Below are positions 53,214 through 62,287 of a stretch of DNA of 64,000 nucleotides, in pieces; position 1 is the stretch's first letter; every line of letters starts with the position of its first letter. This stretch comes from Candidatus Nitrotoga sp. MKT (lineage in GTDB: Bacteria; Pseudomonadota; Gammaproteobacteria; Burkholderiales; Gallionellaceae): the NCBI GenBank assembly GCA_003402345.1, contig QFXH01000002.1, forward strand, positions 248,001-312,000, given 5' to 3'. The position numbers were made by a program, and so were the translations under genes. A model generated the notes under the pieces. It was not told the origin of the DNA. It was given only the letters and a program-made list of their open reading frames with translations, and searched no databases.

Positions 53214-54455
53214 ATGTCTATTAATCGTGTTACTTTCTTCCCGGTCGGCAATGGAGATACCACCTTAATCGAAGCGAACGATAAAACGATACTTACAGAT
53301 GTAAATTATCGTTGCGAACGATATACCGATCGCTTTAGACCATGCATTGATGTTAACGGTCAGATAGGAAACGCCGCCACCCTTGGGCAGGAGGAGGCAT
53401 CAAAACCGTTCGAGTGGATTTATTACGATTTTGCTCTCGATCTCCAGTACGCTTGTTATCAATCCAGTTATCGGAGCAATCGCGAATATCGGTTATCACT
53501 CCTGGTTTTGACTCACCCAGATAAAAACAACCTGACCGGCTTTGGAAAGCTCTTTTATGTCGGAGATCCTGCTGAATTCGAGGATCGGCCAAGAGAAGAT
53601 GATAAATTGATTTTGATCGAGGAAATGTGGATCAATTCGTGCTTTACAGACCCAAAATTCGAGACTGACGAATCTAAACCCGTATTTCAGGAGATCAAGC
53701 GTAGATTGGATCTTCAAGGAAAGCAAGGTTCAGAATTGAATGGCAATAGAATCAGCATACTGGAGGCAACATCATCATCGGACGGATTGGTTAAAACATT
53801 TTCTCGAAATATTGAGGCGCATGTTCTTTCTCCTGTCAAAAAAGAAGGCGAAACATCGAATGCTGCTCAAGCAGACGTTAACGATGCTAGCCTAGTTATA
53901 CGCTGGACAGTTAAAGTCTTTGGCGGCATGAATCGGATTATGTTAGGTGGGGATGCGACAGTTGAGGTTTGGGATCGTATCTGGCAAAACTATCAAAACA
54001 ATACCGATAAGCTCAGTTGGCATATCTTGCTTGCGCCACATCATTGCGCCATTGATGCCATAGCGCGAAAAAATAAGGATGGCAAGTATGAATATTCCGA
54101 AAATGCGCTTAACGCACTTGGTCAGGTTATAAGTGATGGTTTCGTTGTATCCAGCAGCAAAGAAATCAAACACAATGATGACTTGTTGCCTAGTTGGGAA
54201 GCCAAACAAAAATATCTCGGAATGTTGAAAGACGCGGACGAAGCTCGGTTCTTAAACCCTGATACTCGGGCGAACGCACCTTTGCTTTACTCGCCACTTC
54301 AGGATGATAAACCTGAGCCGGTCGTGTTCACCTTGACCAAGGAAGGGCCTTCTCTTGATGAGCCTGCACCTGCTTCACCGCATACACCTCACAAGATTGT
54401 GCCAGTTGAAACGGGCAATGACGAATTCGGCTACAAATGGAATATGAAAGTGTAA
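53214..54455 (+). CDS. Metallo-beta-lactamase-fold protein (ComEC-like), altered metal motif
   Basis: The 413-residue protein follows the ComEC-type MBL pattern. 'FFPVGNGDTTLIEANDKTIL' with 'TDVN' matches the VGQGD...DxG opening. At residues 101-106 the usual HxDxDH is HPDKNN, so two metal ligands (Asp, His) are replaced by Asn. 'NDASLVIRWTVKVFGG' then 'RIMLGGDATVEVW' is the GD motif, and 'LLAPHHCAIDAI' is the final His motif. The C-terminus is Pro-rich. Several other residues lie between the motifs, including a long 110-residue insert after residue 110. MBL proteins of this type appear in defence and competence contexts, but this one is alone. The altered motif suggests reduced or different catalysis. 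Confidence 0.7.
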   Translation: MSINRVTFFPVGNGDTTLIEANDKTILTDVNYRCERYTDRFRPCIDVNGQIGNAATLGQEEASKPFEWIYYDFALDLQYACYQSSYRSNREYRLSLLVLTHPDKNNLTGFGKLFYVGDPAEFEDRPREDDKLILIEEMWINSCFTDPKFETDESKPVFQEIKRRLDLQGKQGSELNGNRISILEATSSSDGLVKTFSRNIEAHVLSPVKKEGETSNAAQADVNDASLVIRWTVKVFGGMNRIMLGGDATVEVWDRIWQNYQNNTDKLSWHILLAPHHCAIDAIARKNKDGKYEYSENALNALGQVISDGFVVSSSKEIKHNDDLLPSWEAKQKYLGMLKDADEARFLNPDTRANAPLLYSPLQDDKPEPVVFTLTKEGPSLDEPAPASPHTPHKIVPVETGNDEFGYKWNMKV

Positions 54456-54531
54456 AGTGAGACTCGTTGGCAACCGTGAAGTCCAACGAGTTGAGCAACA
54501 AGTTGTTTTTCGTCATATCACTGCATGAATG

Positions 54532-54790
54532 TGCGACAAGTGGCAGGTAGCCAAGGCAAACCTGCCATCTTTGTCGGTTGTGGAATGCTTCGATCTACTC
54601 GGTAACTTCCTGCGTTGCTTGTGCTCGGGTACGGTAGTGCCAATGGTGGATTAGCCCATTTTTGAGCGTATTCTGAAGCTTCCTATCAGTAGCATTGCCC
54701 CAAGCGGCGTCATAGATGCCATCATGCCAATTGCTCCACCACCTCCCGGTAACCGGGTGCGCAATATAGCGACCTCGATCCGATCTGCTT
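54532..54790 (-). pseudogene. Decayed IS3-family transposase (OrfB C-terminus)
   Basis: Read on the minus strand, 'GSRSLYCAPGYREVVEQLA' matches the HSDRGSQYC... segment of the IS3-family DDE domain. After a shift of frame, 'KLQNTLKNGLIHHWHYRTRA' and, past an in-frame stop codon, 'IEAFHNRQRW' and 'CLGYLPLVA' follow. These match ESFF-x-LKNE...YRTRAQA...YIE-x-FYNRQR...LGYLSPVA. With at least one frameshift, a stop and missing catalytic Asp/Glu context, it is inactive. Weaker similarity may extend to 54913. Inverted-repeat ends were not identified. Confidence 0.7.
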
Positions 54791-55032
54791 GAAACACACC
54801 GCCCTGGCTTTATTGTAGATGCGCTTGGTACGATCCACGCCTACTCGAGTTTTTACAGTGCATCTCAAGTCCTCCCGCAATGCGCAAGCGGGTGCATTTG
54901 TGCTTTGCTGCACTCAACACTCGACAGTTGTAATGATTACCTGAAAAAACACTCGACGTTAAAAACGGTATCTACCGAGCTAATTTGTGGACCATTACAA
55001 AACATTGGCCAAAATAGCGCGCTAGGAAACAG

Positions 55033-55671
55033 TTATTGAGACAGGACATAATGTGCGAGGACATCGGCCTCAGCATCGCTAAGATGCCCGAACGCTGGCA
55101 TTGACACCGGCCCCCATTTGTTGGAACCGCCATCGCGGATGTTGCGCGCTACCAGCGTAGCCGCGTTGGCCTTGGAAGCATACTTCGCCACCACATTCCG
55201 GAAGGCTGGCCCTACGATCTGCTTGTCGATCGCATGGCATGCCATGCAGTTATTGGCCGCGAGCAGTGCTTTTGCGTCAGCAGGTTCAGACGTCGCGGTG
55301 AGCGCGACGATCTCCGGTTTGCCCGCTGTATTTAGTGCCGCCGTCCCGCTATTACGTTCTGCACCATAGGTTTTAACCAGATAGTCGACGATAACAGGGA
55401 TATCTTCGTCCGCAAACTTCGCGCCAAATGGCACCCGCATTTTCTTGACGGTGGCCTCCCAATAGTCGCGCGTTGAAGTAAGCGGCTGTGACTGGATGTA
55501 ATGAACCGAGTGGCAAATCATACAATTGCGTTGGGCTAGCATATAACCAGGCAGTTTACTCGGCTTGAACACGGCAGTTTCAGGCGGTAGCTGGATGTCG
55601 AGAGCAATTGCAAAGCCAGGTGTAAGGGTACTTGCCACCGCCAGTAAAATACAAATTAGGGTGTACCTCAT
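55033..55671 (-). CDS. Dihaem cytochrome c, sulfite dehydrogenase subunit (SorB-like)
   Basis: The 212-residue protein has a Sec signal peptide (LICILLAVASTLTPGFAIA) and two CxxCH motifs, 'NCMICHSVHY' and 'NCMACHAIDK', each starting a small cytochrome c domain. 'MPAFGHLSDAEADVLAHYVL' gives the distal Met of the second domain. 'aaggaga' stands directly before ATG 55671. The gene follows the molybdenum subunit with 10 bp between them. It probably accepts electrons from the SorA-like subunit in the periplasm and passes them to a soluble cytochrome or oxidase. In classical SorAB the SorB subunit has one haem, so two is a variation. Confidence 0.82.
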   Translation of the reverse strand: MRYTLICILLAVASTLTPGFAIALDIQLPPETAVFKPSKLPGYMLAQRNCMICHSVHYIQSQPLTSTRDYWEATVKKMRVPFGAKFADEDIPVIVDYLVKTYGAERNSGTAALNTAGKPEIVALTATSEPADAKALLAANNCMACHAIDKQIVGPAFRNVVAKYASKANAATLVARNIRDGGSNKWGPVSMPAFGHLSDAEADVLAHYVLSQ

Positions 55672-55681
55672 GCGTTTCTCC

Positions 55682-56944
55682 TTAAACAGCAACGACGTGG
55701 ATCGACTCAACCGCATTGCGCATATAGCCGCCAGGGTTTACCAACGGATTGAGCGGCTGGCCCTGACCGATCCGGTTGACCGCACGCACCAGCAATTCGT
55801 GGCTCCCTTTATGTTTTGGCGTGAACGCCACGCTCCATTCGCGAAAGGAATATCTACCCAGATCCTTGCCCAACTGGGCGGCCTGCCAATTCTTGCCGCC
55901 GTCGGGCGAAAACGCAACCTCAGTCACGCCGTGACCGCCATCAAAAGCGATCCCACGCACAATGGCCTGGCGTCCGCTCTTAACATACATGCCATTGGTC
56001 AAACTGGTCACGAACGAGCGTACATTCATACGGTTGATCGGTATGGTCTTGACGGATTCTTTTCCCGGCTCGATGCAAGCACACGGATTATCTGGGATGC
56101 GATAAGCCTTGCTCATCCAAAATCCATCGAACACCTTGCCGGTTACCGTAATGTCGGACAGGTGCTTCACCCAATAAGTACCGTAGTAGCCGGGGACGAT
56201 CAGCCGCACTGGGTAACCGTTCAGTAAGGGAAGGTCAGCGCCGTTCATTTGCCACGCCAGCATCACTTCACCATCGAGCGCGTGATCGATATTAAGTGCC
56301 TTGATGAAATCGGGCGCATTACCGACGGGTGGCGTGTCGAGGCCATTGAATACGACCTGCATCGAGCCTGCTTTTACGCCAGCTTTTTCCAACACCTTGC
56401 GCAGCGGAATGCCAGTCCAACGCGCGTTACCCATGGCACCGTTCGAGAGTTGGCCGCCGTTGACTCGCGGCGTAAAGTGGCCCCGACTATTACCAGAACA
56501 CTGGTTGACGGCGATCAGATCGACCGGATCAGCCATTTGCTTGAGGTCGGCAAGCGACAAGTCAAGCGGTGTATTGACGTTGCCGCCGATGCGCAACCGA
56601 TAGCTCAACGCATCGATCGAGGTGGGAATGCCGCTCCAGTGATAGCGCACGAAGAATGCGTCGTTGGGCGTGATCACTCCTTCATTGAACACACTGAATG
56701 GGGTTTCCAGCTGGGGCGGGCGGGCAGTGAGCATAATCAGCGGACGCTTTTGCGGATATGCGACGAGATCACGCTCACCATTTTCGAACGGCAGCGTGAC
56801 GTTACCGGATTCTCCGGCAAGTGCCGTCAATGCCGTGCTGCCGAACGCGGTTGCAGCGCCCAAGGTGCCAGCCTGCCCGAGAAGTTTGAGAAAGGCGCGC
56901 CGCTGCAATGCACGCGCTGTCAACACCAAAGTAGGCTTCACCAT
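55682..56944 (-). CDS. Periplasmic molybdenum sulfite dehydrogenase (SorA-like)
   Basis: The 420-residue protein has a twin-arginine signal (RRAFLKLLG, then a hydrophobic stretch), so it is exported folded with its cofactor. The sulfite-oxidase-type molybdopterin domain has the Mo-ligating cysteine in 'INVNQCSGNSRGHF'-like 'IAVNQCSGNSRGHF' and the following 'GAMGNARWTGIPL'. The C-terminal dimerisation (Mo-co) domain has 'GIAFDGGHGVTEVAFSPDGG' and 'EWSVAFTPKHKGSHELLVRA'. It oxidises sulfite to sulfate in related bacteria; other small substrates are possible in this fold. It pairs with the cytochrome gene downstream. Confidence 0.87.
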   Translation of the reverse strand: MVKPTLVLTARALQRRAFLKLLGQAGTLGAATAFGSTALTALAGESGNVTLPFENGERDLVAYPQKRPLIMLTARPPQLETPFSVFNEGVITPNDAFFVRYHWSGIPTSIDALSYRLRIGGNVNTPLDLSLADLKQMADPVDLIAVNQCSGNSRGHFTPRVNGGQLSNGAMGNARWTGIPLRKVLEKAGVKAGSMQVVFNGLDTPPVGNAPDFIKALNIDHALDGEVMLAWQMNGADLPLLNGYPVRLIVPGYYGTYWVKHLSDITVTGKVFDGFWMSKAYRIPDNPCACIEPGKESVKTIPINRMNVRSFVTSLTNGMYVKSGRQAIVRGIAFDGGHGVTEVAFSPDGGKNWQAAQLGKDLGRYSFREWSVAFTPKHKGSHELLVRAVNRIGQGQPLNPLVNPGGYMRNAVESIHVVAV

Positions 56945-57036
56945 GCTGATCTCCGTTATGGTTATTCAATCGGTCAACACACACTGCCGTTGCCGAGTAT
57001 AGCGAAAATTTCAATTTCGGCTCTATGTGATTTGTA

Positions 57037-57228
57037 ATGGGCAATGCGATTGTTAGCGTTGCCATTTTATTCAGCATGGCACTTGGCCTGCAAGCACCTT
57101 GGCAAGTGAACGATATTTGCCACAAGCCCGGCAGTTTGAATACCTGCATGAAACACCTCCGAAACAAACTGCACACTTACCTGATGGATGTGGGGAATGG
57201 CAGTATGGGATTGAGGGTGGGCAAATAG
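57037..57228 (+). pseudogene. Possible ISL3-family transposase N-terminal fragment
   Basis: A 63-codon frame contains 'LFSMALGLQAPWQVNDI', resembling the start of ISL3-family transposases (LF-x2-ALG-x2-PW-x-V). The rest of the frame does not continue the match. It lies in a 445-bp stretch between the sulfite dehydrogenase and the DUF4143-type gene, with no intact gene. The similarity is short, so the call is tentative. Confidence 0.35.
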
Positions 57229-57257
57229 TTGATGGAGTAGATAATGAGCGGTGAGAT

Positions 57258-57284
57258 GTTGGGCTTCATTTCATTCAGCCTAAC
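57258..57284. repeat. REP-like palindrome
   Basis: GTTGGGCT and AGCCTAAC pair (one G-T mismatch) around an 11-bp loop. The form 'gttgggcttca...tcagcc-aacc' resembles palindromic intergenic repeats that are common in beta- and gammaproteobacteria. It is the only copy I recognised in this window. Confidence 0.4.
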
Positions 57285-57334
57285 CGACCGAGCTTAGAAT
57301 TAGAGGGTTGATCTTAAATTTGATGACATGATAT

Positions 57335-57362
57335 GATTAAGATCAGTAAACTGATCTTAATC
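57335..57362. promoter_or_regulatory. Perfect 12-bp inverted repeat before the DUF4143-type gene
   Basis: GATTAAGATCAG and CTGATCTTAATC are exact reverse complements separated by TAAA. The site ends 28 bp before the ATG at 57390, with 'aaaagga' as ribosome-binding site between. It could be an operator for a dimeric regulator or an RNA hairpin near the start of translation. A partial copy, 'gatcttaaat', occurs at 57310. There is no following T-run, so a terminator is unlikely. Confidence 0.5.
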
Positions 57363-57389
57363 AGCTATTCATTGTTTTAAAAGGAATAT

Positions 57390-58838
57390 ATGTTAACCAT
57401 TTCAACGAATGAAATATTAGATCGGTTTGAGTTTGATAATCCATGGTGGACTCAGGGGGAAGGAATCGAAGAACGCTTCGCAGGTTTCCCTCGAAGATTT
57501 TACTTTAATTCGTTTATCACTCTCATTCAAGATCGCTCCGTTAATCGGGCTGTTGTGGTTATGGGGCCACGCCGGGTTGGAAAGACAGTAATGGTCTACC
57601 ACGCAATTCAGGCCCTATTAGATGATGGGGTGCCAGGAAACTCAATCTTCTATATGTCATTAGAGACTCCGCTTTATAGCGGAATTGCCTTAGAAAAAAT
57701 GTTGAACTTGTTTCAAAAGCATTTCGAGCATAAAAAAGATGGCCAACTATATATTTTCTTTGATGAAGTGCAATATTTACGTGATTGGGAAATTCATCTT
57801 AAATCATTGGTCGACTCCTATGCTTCATATCGCTTTGCTGTTACAGGATCGGCCGCTGCTGCATTGAAGCTCAAGAGCCAAGAATCTGGAGCTGGGCGTT
57901 TCACCGACTTTGTTCTTCCCCCACTGACTTTTTCAGAATATATTAATTTTATCAAACGGAAAGATGAGCTAATCGAAACGAATAAAGTATTAACGCGTCA
58001 TGGAAATAAATACGAATACAAAGCTCGTGATATAGATGAATTAAATAAGGAGTTTTGCAATTATTTGAACTTCGGAGGATATCCTGAAGCGGTTATGTCA
58101 AAGGTTATCCAACAAGATCCAGGTCGATACATAAAAAGCGACATCATCGATAAAGTTCTTTTGCGAGACTTGCCTAGTTTGTATGGTATTAGTGATATTC
58201 AGGAACTGAATAGGCTTTTTACAACATTGGCCTACAACACAGGGAATGAAATTACTTTGGAAGGTCTATCAAAATCAGCAGGGGTAGCAAAAAACACTAT
58301 TAAACGCTATTTAGAATATCTTGAAGCTGCTTTTTTAATCCGTCGCGTTAACAGAATTGACAATAATGCCAGGCATTTTAAGCGAGCAACATCATTCAAA
58401 GTTTACCTCACAAATCCATCTATGCGCTCAGCACTATTTGGATCCATTGGTGAAGATGGCACCGCTATGGGTCATTTAGTCGAGACTGCCATATACAGTC
58501 AGTGGCTGCATAGTTCAAGCAGTATCGATAACTTATTTTATGCACGATGGCCAGCAGGAGAGGTTGATATTGTTTGCTTAGATAAAGCCACACAGAAGCC
58601 GATTTGGATTGTAGAAGTAAAATGGTCTGACCGTGTTGTTTCTAATTATGGTGATTTGGATAATTGTGTGAAGTTTATGCTTGCCAATATACAGGACCGC
58701 GATAGCACAGTTCTCATCACTACTAAAACTGCTACAGACAGTATTGTATATAAAAATGTAGCTTTTAAATTTGTGCCGAGCAGCATATATGCATATGCGC
58801 TTGGTGCAAATATTCTTCCCAATGCATGGGATAAGTAA
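57390..58838 (+). CDS. AAA_14/DUF4143-type ATPase
   Basis: The 482-residue protein has an N-terminal P-loop ATPase with Walker A GPRRVGKT at 59-66, Walker B 'LYIFFDEVQYL' at about 120-130 and 'FAVTGSAAAALK' as sensor region. A winged-helix-like part follows ('LEGLSKSAGVAKNTIKRYLE'). The C-terminal DUF4143 domain has a PD-(D/E)xK-like pattern, with E365, E391-V-D393 and E409-V-K411 ('GEVDIVCLD', 'WIVEVKWSD'). Such proteins are widespread, often in mobile or defence-rich regions, with no settled function. No partner gene is adjacent. The A+T content is higher than in the flanking housekeeping genes, which suggests transfer. Confidence 0.8.
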   Translation: MLTISTNEILDRFEFDNPWWTQGEGIEERFAGFPRRFYFNSFITLIQDRSVNRAVVVMGPRRVGKTVMVYHAIQALLDDGVPGNSIFYMSLETPLYSGIALEKMLNLFQKHFEHKKDGQLYIFFDEVQYLRDWEIHLKSLVDSYASYRFAVTGSAAAALKLKSQESGAGRFTDFVLPPLTFSEYINFIKRKDELIETNKVLTRHGNKYEYKARDIDELNKEFCNYLNFGGYPEAVMSKVIQQDPGRYIKSDIIDKVLLRDLPSLYGISDIQELNRLFTTLAYNTGNEITLEGLSKSAGVAKNTIKRYLEYLEAAFLIRRVNRIDNNARHFKRATSFKVYLTNPSMRSALFGSIGEDGTAMGHLVETAIYSQWLHSSSSIDNLFYARWPAGEVDIVCLDKATQKPIWIVEVKWSDRVVSNYGDLDNCVKFMLANIQDRDSTVLITTKTATDSIVYKNVAFKFVPSSIYAYALGANILPNAWDK

Positions 58839-58955
58839 TAGTTAATTTGTAAGCAGAACCTTGATCACCATGCACCTTGGCAGATAAGGGATTATGGTAG
58901 ATAAGCTCAGGTAATCATTGATTTTTTCATGATCCAAACCAAGATACTAGTCTCG

Positions 58956-59717
58956 TCAACTGCATTCATTGGTGATGCGCGCGAACTCTGCCACTCCCAG
59001 GTTTTCCGCACGCAGTTGCGCATCTATTCCCAGCCGGACAAAATCATCTTCCGTCAAATAGGCCTTGAGCGTGTTACGCAGGGTCTTGCGCCGTTGCCCG
59101 AAGGCTGCGGCGACAATTTGTGCAAATAATTTTTCGTTTCGTACCAGCACTTCGCTCGCTGGCAGCGGGATCATGCGCACAATGGCGGAATCCACTTTGG
59201 GTGACGGACGAAAAGATTCTGGCGGTACGTCGAGTAACTTTTCCATATAGAAACGGTATTGCAGCATCACCGACAAGCGACCATAAGCCGGGGTTGATGG
59301 TTCGGCCACCATGCGTTCCACTACTTCGTTCTGCAACATAAAGTGCATGTCGTGTATGCGCTCGCAGTAATCTGAGAAGTGGAACAGCAGCGGGGAAGAA
59401 ATGTTATAAGGCAGGTTGCCGACAATGCGCAAGGGCGCGGGCAATTGCGCTAGGTCAAATTTAAGTGCATCGCCCGCATGGATGATCAGCTTATCCTGCG
59501 GGTAGTCTTTTTCGAGGCGCGCGATAATGTCGCGATCGATCTCTACTACATGCAGTTGATTAAGCCGCTGCAGCAAAGGACGAGTCAGCGCACCCAGGCC
59601 AGGACCAATTTCCACCATGATGTCCGCCGCTTCCGGGCGGATCACGCGGATGATGTCGGCGATAATTTGCTCATCCACCAGGAAATTTTGACCAAACCTT
59701 TTACGTGCTTTATGCAT
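58956..59717 (-). CDS. rsmA: 16S rRNA dimethyladenosine transferase RsmA (KsgA)
   Basis: RsmA dimethylates A1518 and A1519 of 16S rRNA as a late step in 30S assembly. The 253-residue protein begins '[16 protein letters not shown]', has '[16 protein letters not shown]' as the SAM motif and '[18 protein letters not shown]' with the catalytic NLPY motif. It is the last gene of the lptD-surA-pdxA-rsmA run, in a conserved order. Confidence 0.96.
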   Translation of the reverse strand: MHKARKRFGQNFLVDEQIIADIIRVIRPEAADIMVEIGPGLGALTRPLLQRLNQLHVVEIDRDIIARLEKDYPQDKLIIHAGDALKFDLAQLPAPLRIVGNLPYNISSPLLFHFSDYCERIHDMHFMLQNEVVERMVAEPSTPAYGRLSVMLQYRFYMEKLLDVPPESFRPSPKVDSAIVRMIPLPASEVLVRNEKLFAQIVAAAFGQRRKTLRNTLKAYLTEDDFVRLGIDAQLRAENLGVAEFARITNECS

Positions 59718-59770
59718 GGGAGTCCCAAGAAATTTTTATTTCTGCTTTCGCGAGAATAACGATCTCTCGA

Positions 59771-60772
59771 TCAAGGGAGGGCTGGATCATGCAGTCTTTC
59801 GTGTTGTGCCATATCTGCTGCCATCTGAATCGCTTCAAGCATGCTGCCTGCCTCGGCGCGCCCGCTACCGGCCAGTTCCAGCGCGGTACCGTGATCCACG
59901 GAAGTACGGATGATGGGCAGGCCCAGCGTCACATTTACTCCCCGCCCGAAGCTGGCGTGCTTCAATACCGGTAGCCCTTGGTCGTGATACATGGCCAGCA
60001 CGCAGTCGCATTGTGCAAGCCGATGCGGGGTGAAAAGCGTATCGGCGGGTAGGGGGGCGCTGACATTCATGCCTTGCGCGCGCAACCGATCCAGCACCGG
60101 AATCATGATGTCGATTTCTTCGCGTCCAAGATAGCCACCTTCACCTGCATGAGGATTGAGACCGGCAACTAGAATGCGGGGCTTGGCAATGCCGAAACGC
60201 CGCATCAAATCACGTTGAATGACGCGCAGCACACTTTCCAATAATGCTGGCGTAATTGCGTCAACTACCTGCCGCAAAGGCAGGTGAGTGGTGGCTAGCG
60301 CCACACGCAAGCCGCCCCCCACGAGCATCATGACAACTTGCTCGGCATGCAATTTTTCCGCTAGAAACTCAGTGTGTCCAGTGAAAGGAATGCCAGCATC
60401 GTTGATGACACCTTTGTGCACAGGCAAGGTAACCATGCCAGCGAATTCACCCGACTGGCAACCTTGCATCGCGCGGGTTAGCAGATTGAGAACATAAGGA
60501 CTGTTGGTTGGATTCAGCAGGCCGGCCTGAACGGGCTGTGCCGTCGGCACATGCAGCACGCGCAGATGCCCGGCTGGTAGAGGTGATATTTGCTGCGGAT
60601 CATAATCATGCCATTGAACATTTAGCCCAAGCAGCGCTGCGCGCTGTTGCAGCATGTTCTTATCGGCCAGCACCACCAGCGCCTGCCCCTGTTGGGCCAA
60701 TTGCAGACATAAGTCAGGACCAATGCCAGCGGGCTCACCGGCAGCGATAGCCAATAATGCGGTTTGCGCCAT
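59771..60772 (-). CDS. pdxA: 4-hydroxythreonine-4-phosphate dehydrogenase
   Basis: PdxA oxidises 4-phosphohydroxy-threonine in pyridoxal phosphate synthesis. The 333-residue protein has '[12 protein letters not shown]' at the N-terminus, '[13 protein letters not shown]' as a substrate-binding block, '[18 protein letters not shown]' with metal-binding His, and '[20 protein letters not shown]' with the second metal His. It shares one base with the surA stop codon, so translation is coupled. Confidence 0.95.
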   Translation of the reverse strand: MAQTALLAIAAGEPAGIGPDLCLQLAQQGQALVVLADKNMLQQRAALLGLNVQWHDYDPQQISPLPAGHLRVLHVPTAQPVQAGLLNPTNSPYVLNLLTRAMQGCQSGEFAGMVTLPVHKGVINDAGIPFTGHTEFLAEKLHAEQVVMMLVGGGLRVALATTHLPLRQVVDAITPALLESVLRVIQRDLMRRFGIAKPRILVAGLNPHAGEGGYLGREEIDIMIPVLDRLRAQGMNVSAPLPADTLFTPHRLAQCDCVLAMYHDQGLPVLKHASFGRGVNVTLGLPIIRTSVDHGTALELAGSGRAEAGSMLEAIQMAADMAQHERLHDPALP

Positions 60773-62256
60773 TAGGGCTTTTGTTCGAGGCGATACTCAA
60801 TGGTAGCCCCGTCGCGTAATTGACGCAGCCAGTCTTGGTATGCAGCGTCGGATTTATCGGCACGTATCGCCATTTGTGCTTGTTTCTTTTTCTCTTTCAC
60901 ACTGACATCGGTGTTGCGGCGGTCTAATACCTGGATCAAATGCCAGCCGAAGGCAGATTGCACGATGCTGCTCATTTGTCCGATTTCTAATTGATTCATT
61001 GCAGCCTCAAATTCAGGCACCGTTTCGCCAGGCGAAATCCAGCCTAGATCGCCACCCTTCGCAGCACTGCCGTCTTCAGAATAAAGCTTGGCCTGCTTGG
61101 AAAAATCAGCTCCCTTTTCTATTCGTTGCTTGATGATCAACAGACGATTCTTGGCTTCATTTTCTGGTACCAGTTCGCTGGTTTTTATCAGGATGTGGCG
61201 TACTTGGGTTTGTATAATAACTATTGGATTCTCTTTGCTGCGTTTTTCAAGCAACTTGAGGATGTGAAAACCATTCGGACTGCGAAACACTGGGCTGGTC
61301 TCACCGGGAGTCATTTTTTTCATTACTTCCAGAAAAATGGCAGGGGTGCGATCAGCTGATCGCCATCCCAGATCGCCACCTTCCAAGGCGTCCTTGGCAT
61401 CAGAAAATCCTGCTGCCACTTGGGCAAATTCTGCGCCACCGCGCAATTGTGCCAAAGCTTGCTCGGCGCGTTGCCGGGTAGCCTGGATTTTATCGGCACT
61501 TGCTTGCTCCGGCACCAGTACCAAAATGTGCGCTAAATGGTACTCCTCTCCCTTACCTAATTGTTTGGCTTGGTTATTAAGGTAGTTTTCGATCTCGCCC
61601 TCGCTAATCACCAGCTTACTGTCCACTTCGCGCTCGCGCAGACGAGCGTAAGTAATTTCGCCGCGAATTTCCTCCCGAAATTTTTTGAAGCTTACCCCGT
61701 CTTGCTCCAGCTGGGCGCGAAATTCGGTCAACGAAGGGAATTTATTTTCCTTGGCGATGCGCTGCAAGGTTTTGTCAAGCTGGATATCATCAATGCGTAT
61801 GCCAGTTTCCTTAGCAAATTGGATTTGCAACATTTCCGTGATCATCCGTTCCAGTATTTGCTTCTTCAACAGATCTGGGGCAGGCAACGTTGTACCCTGC
61901 TTTTTCAATTGGCGTTCTACGTTACTAAGCCTGTCTTCAAGTTCATAAAGGGTAATCGCATCATTGTTTACAACTGCAACAATCTGATCAATCAATCTAA
62001 GCTGCGTTTGCGACGCGATGTTTTTCGTTGTATCGGTGGCTTGCACATCAACGGCGGGTGATATAACTGGGCTCTGGGGCGAGATTTTTTTTGTTGCATC
62101 GGGGACTGGTACATCAGCAGCAGGAGATGTACTTTTATTTTGTAATTTAATTTTTTTGGTTGTGGCGGAGGCTTTCTGCAAGCCAGCGGCGGAGACATTT
62201 GCCGCGCTGACTAGTGATACAAAAAGAAGTACCAGCATCGACTTGACATACAGCAT
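60772..62256 (-). CDS. surA: Periplasmic chaperone and peptidyl-prolyl isomerase SurA
   Basis: SurA escorts outer-membrane proteins such as LptD through the periplasm. The 494-residue protein from ATG 62256 has a signal peptide ([19 protein letters not shown]). The N-terminal chaperone domain comes after a linker ('[19 protein letters not shown]'). Two parvulin (PpiC) domains follow ('[20 protein letters not shown]' and '[19 protein letters not shown]' regions), then a short C-terminal helix. Between signal and chaperone domain is a 55-residue repeat linker that is listed separately. A longer frame to 62316 would overlap lptD and is not needed. Confidence 0.94.
   Translation of the reverse strand: MLYVKSMLVLLFVSLVSAANVSAAGLQKASATTKKIKLQNKSTSPAADVPVPDATKKISPQSPVISPAVDVQATDTTKNIASQTQLRLIDQIVAVVNNDAITLYELEDRLSNVERQLKKQGTTLPAPDLLKKQILERMITEMLQIQFAKETGIRIDDIQLDKTLQRIAKENKFPSLTEFRAQLEQDGVSFKKFREEIRGEITYARLREREVDSKLVISEGEIENYLNNQAKQLGKGEEYHLAHILVLVPEQASADKIQATRQRAEQALAQLRGGAEFAQVAAGFSDAKDALEGGDLGWRSADRTPAIFLEVMKKMTPGETSPVFRSPNGFHILKLLEKRSKENPIVIIQTQVRHILIKTSELVPENEAKNRLLIIKQRIEKGADFSKQAKLYSEDGSAAKGGDLGWISPGETVPEFEAAMNQLEIGQMSSIVQSAFGWHLIQVLDRRNTDVSVKEKKKQAQMAIRADKSDAAYQDWLRQLRDGATIEYRLEQKP
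62002..62166 (-). repeat. Imperfect tandem repeat in the SurA N-terminal linker
   Basis: Residues 31-53 and 54-75 of SurA are related units of 23 and 22 residues of the form (A)TKKI-x-Q...SPA-x-DV-x-x-x-D, and a third partial unit starts at residue 76 ([10 protein letters not shown]). The linker is rich in Pro, Ala, Ser and Lys and would be unstructured. It is not part of the E. coli-type SurA. Confidence 0.65.
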
Positions 62257-62287
62257 AGTATCTTTAAATTTCCTAAATGAGAATTTG

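Noticed and set aside
56249-57037. 262-codon plus-strand frame opposite the sulfite dehydrogenase
   Set aside because: It is antisense to a well-supported gene, and its sequence has no recognisable domain.
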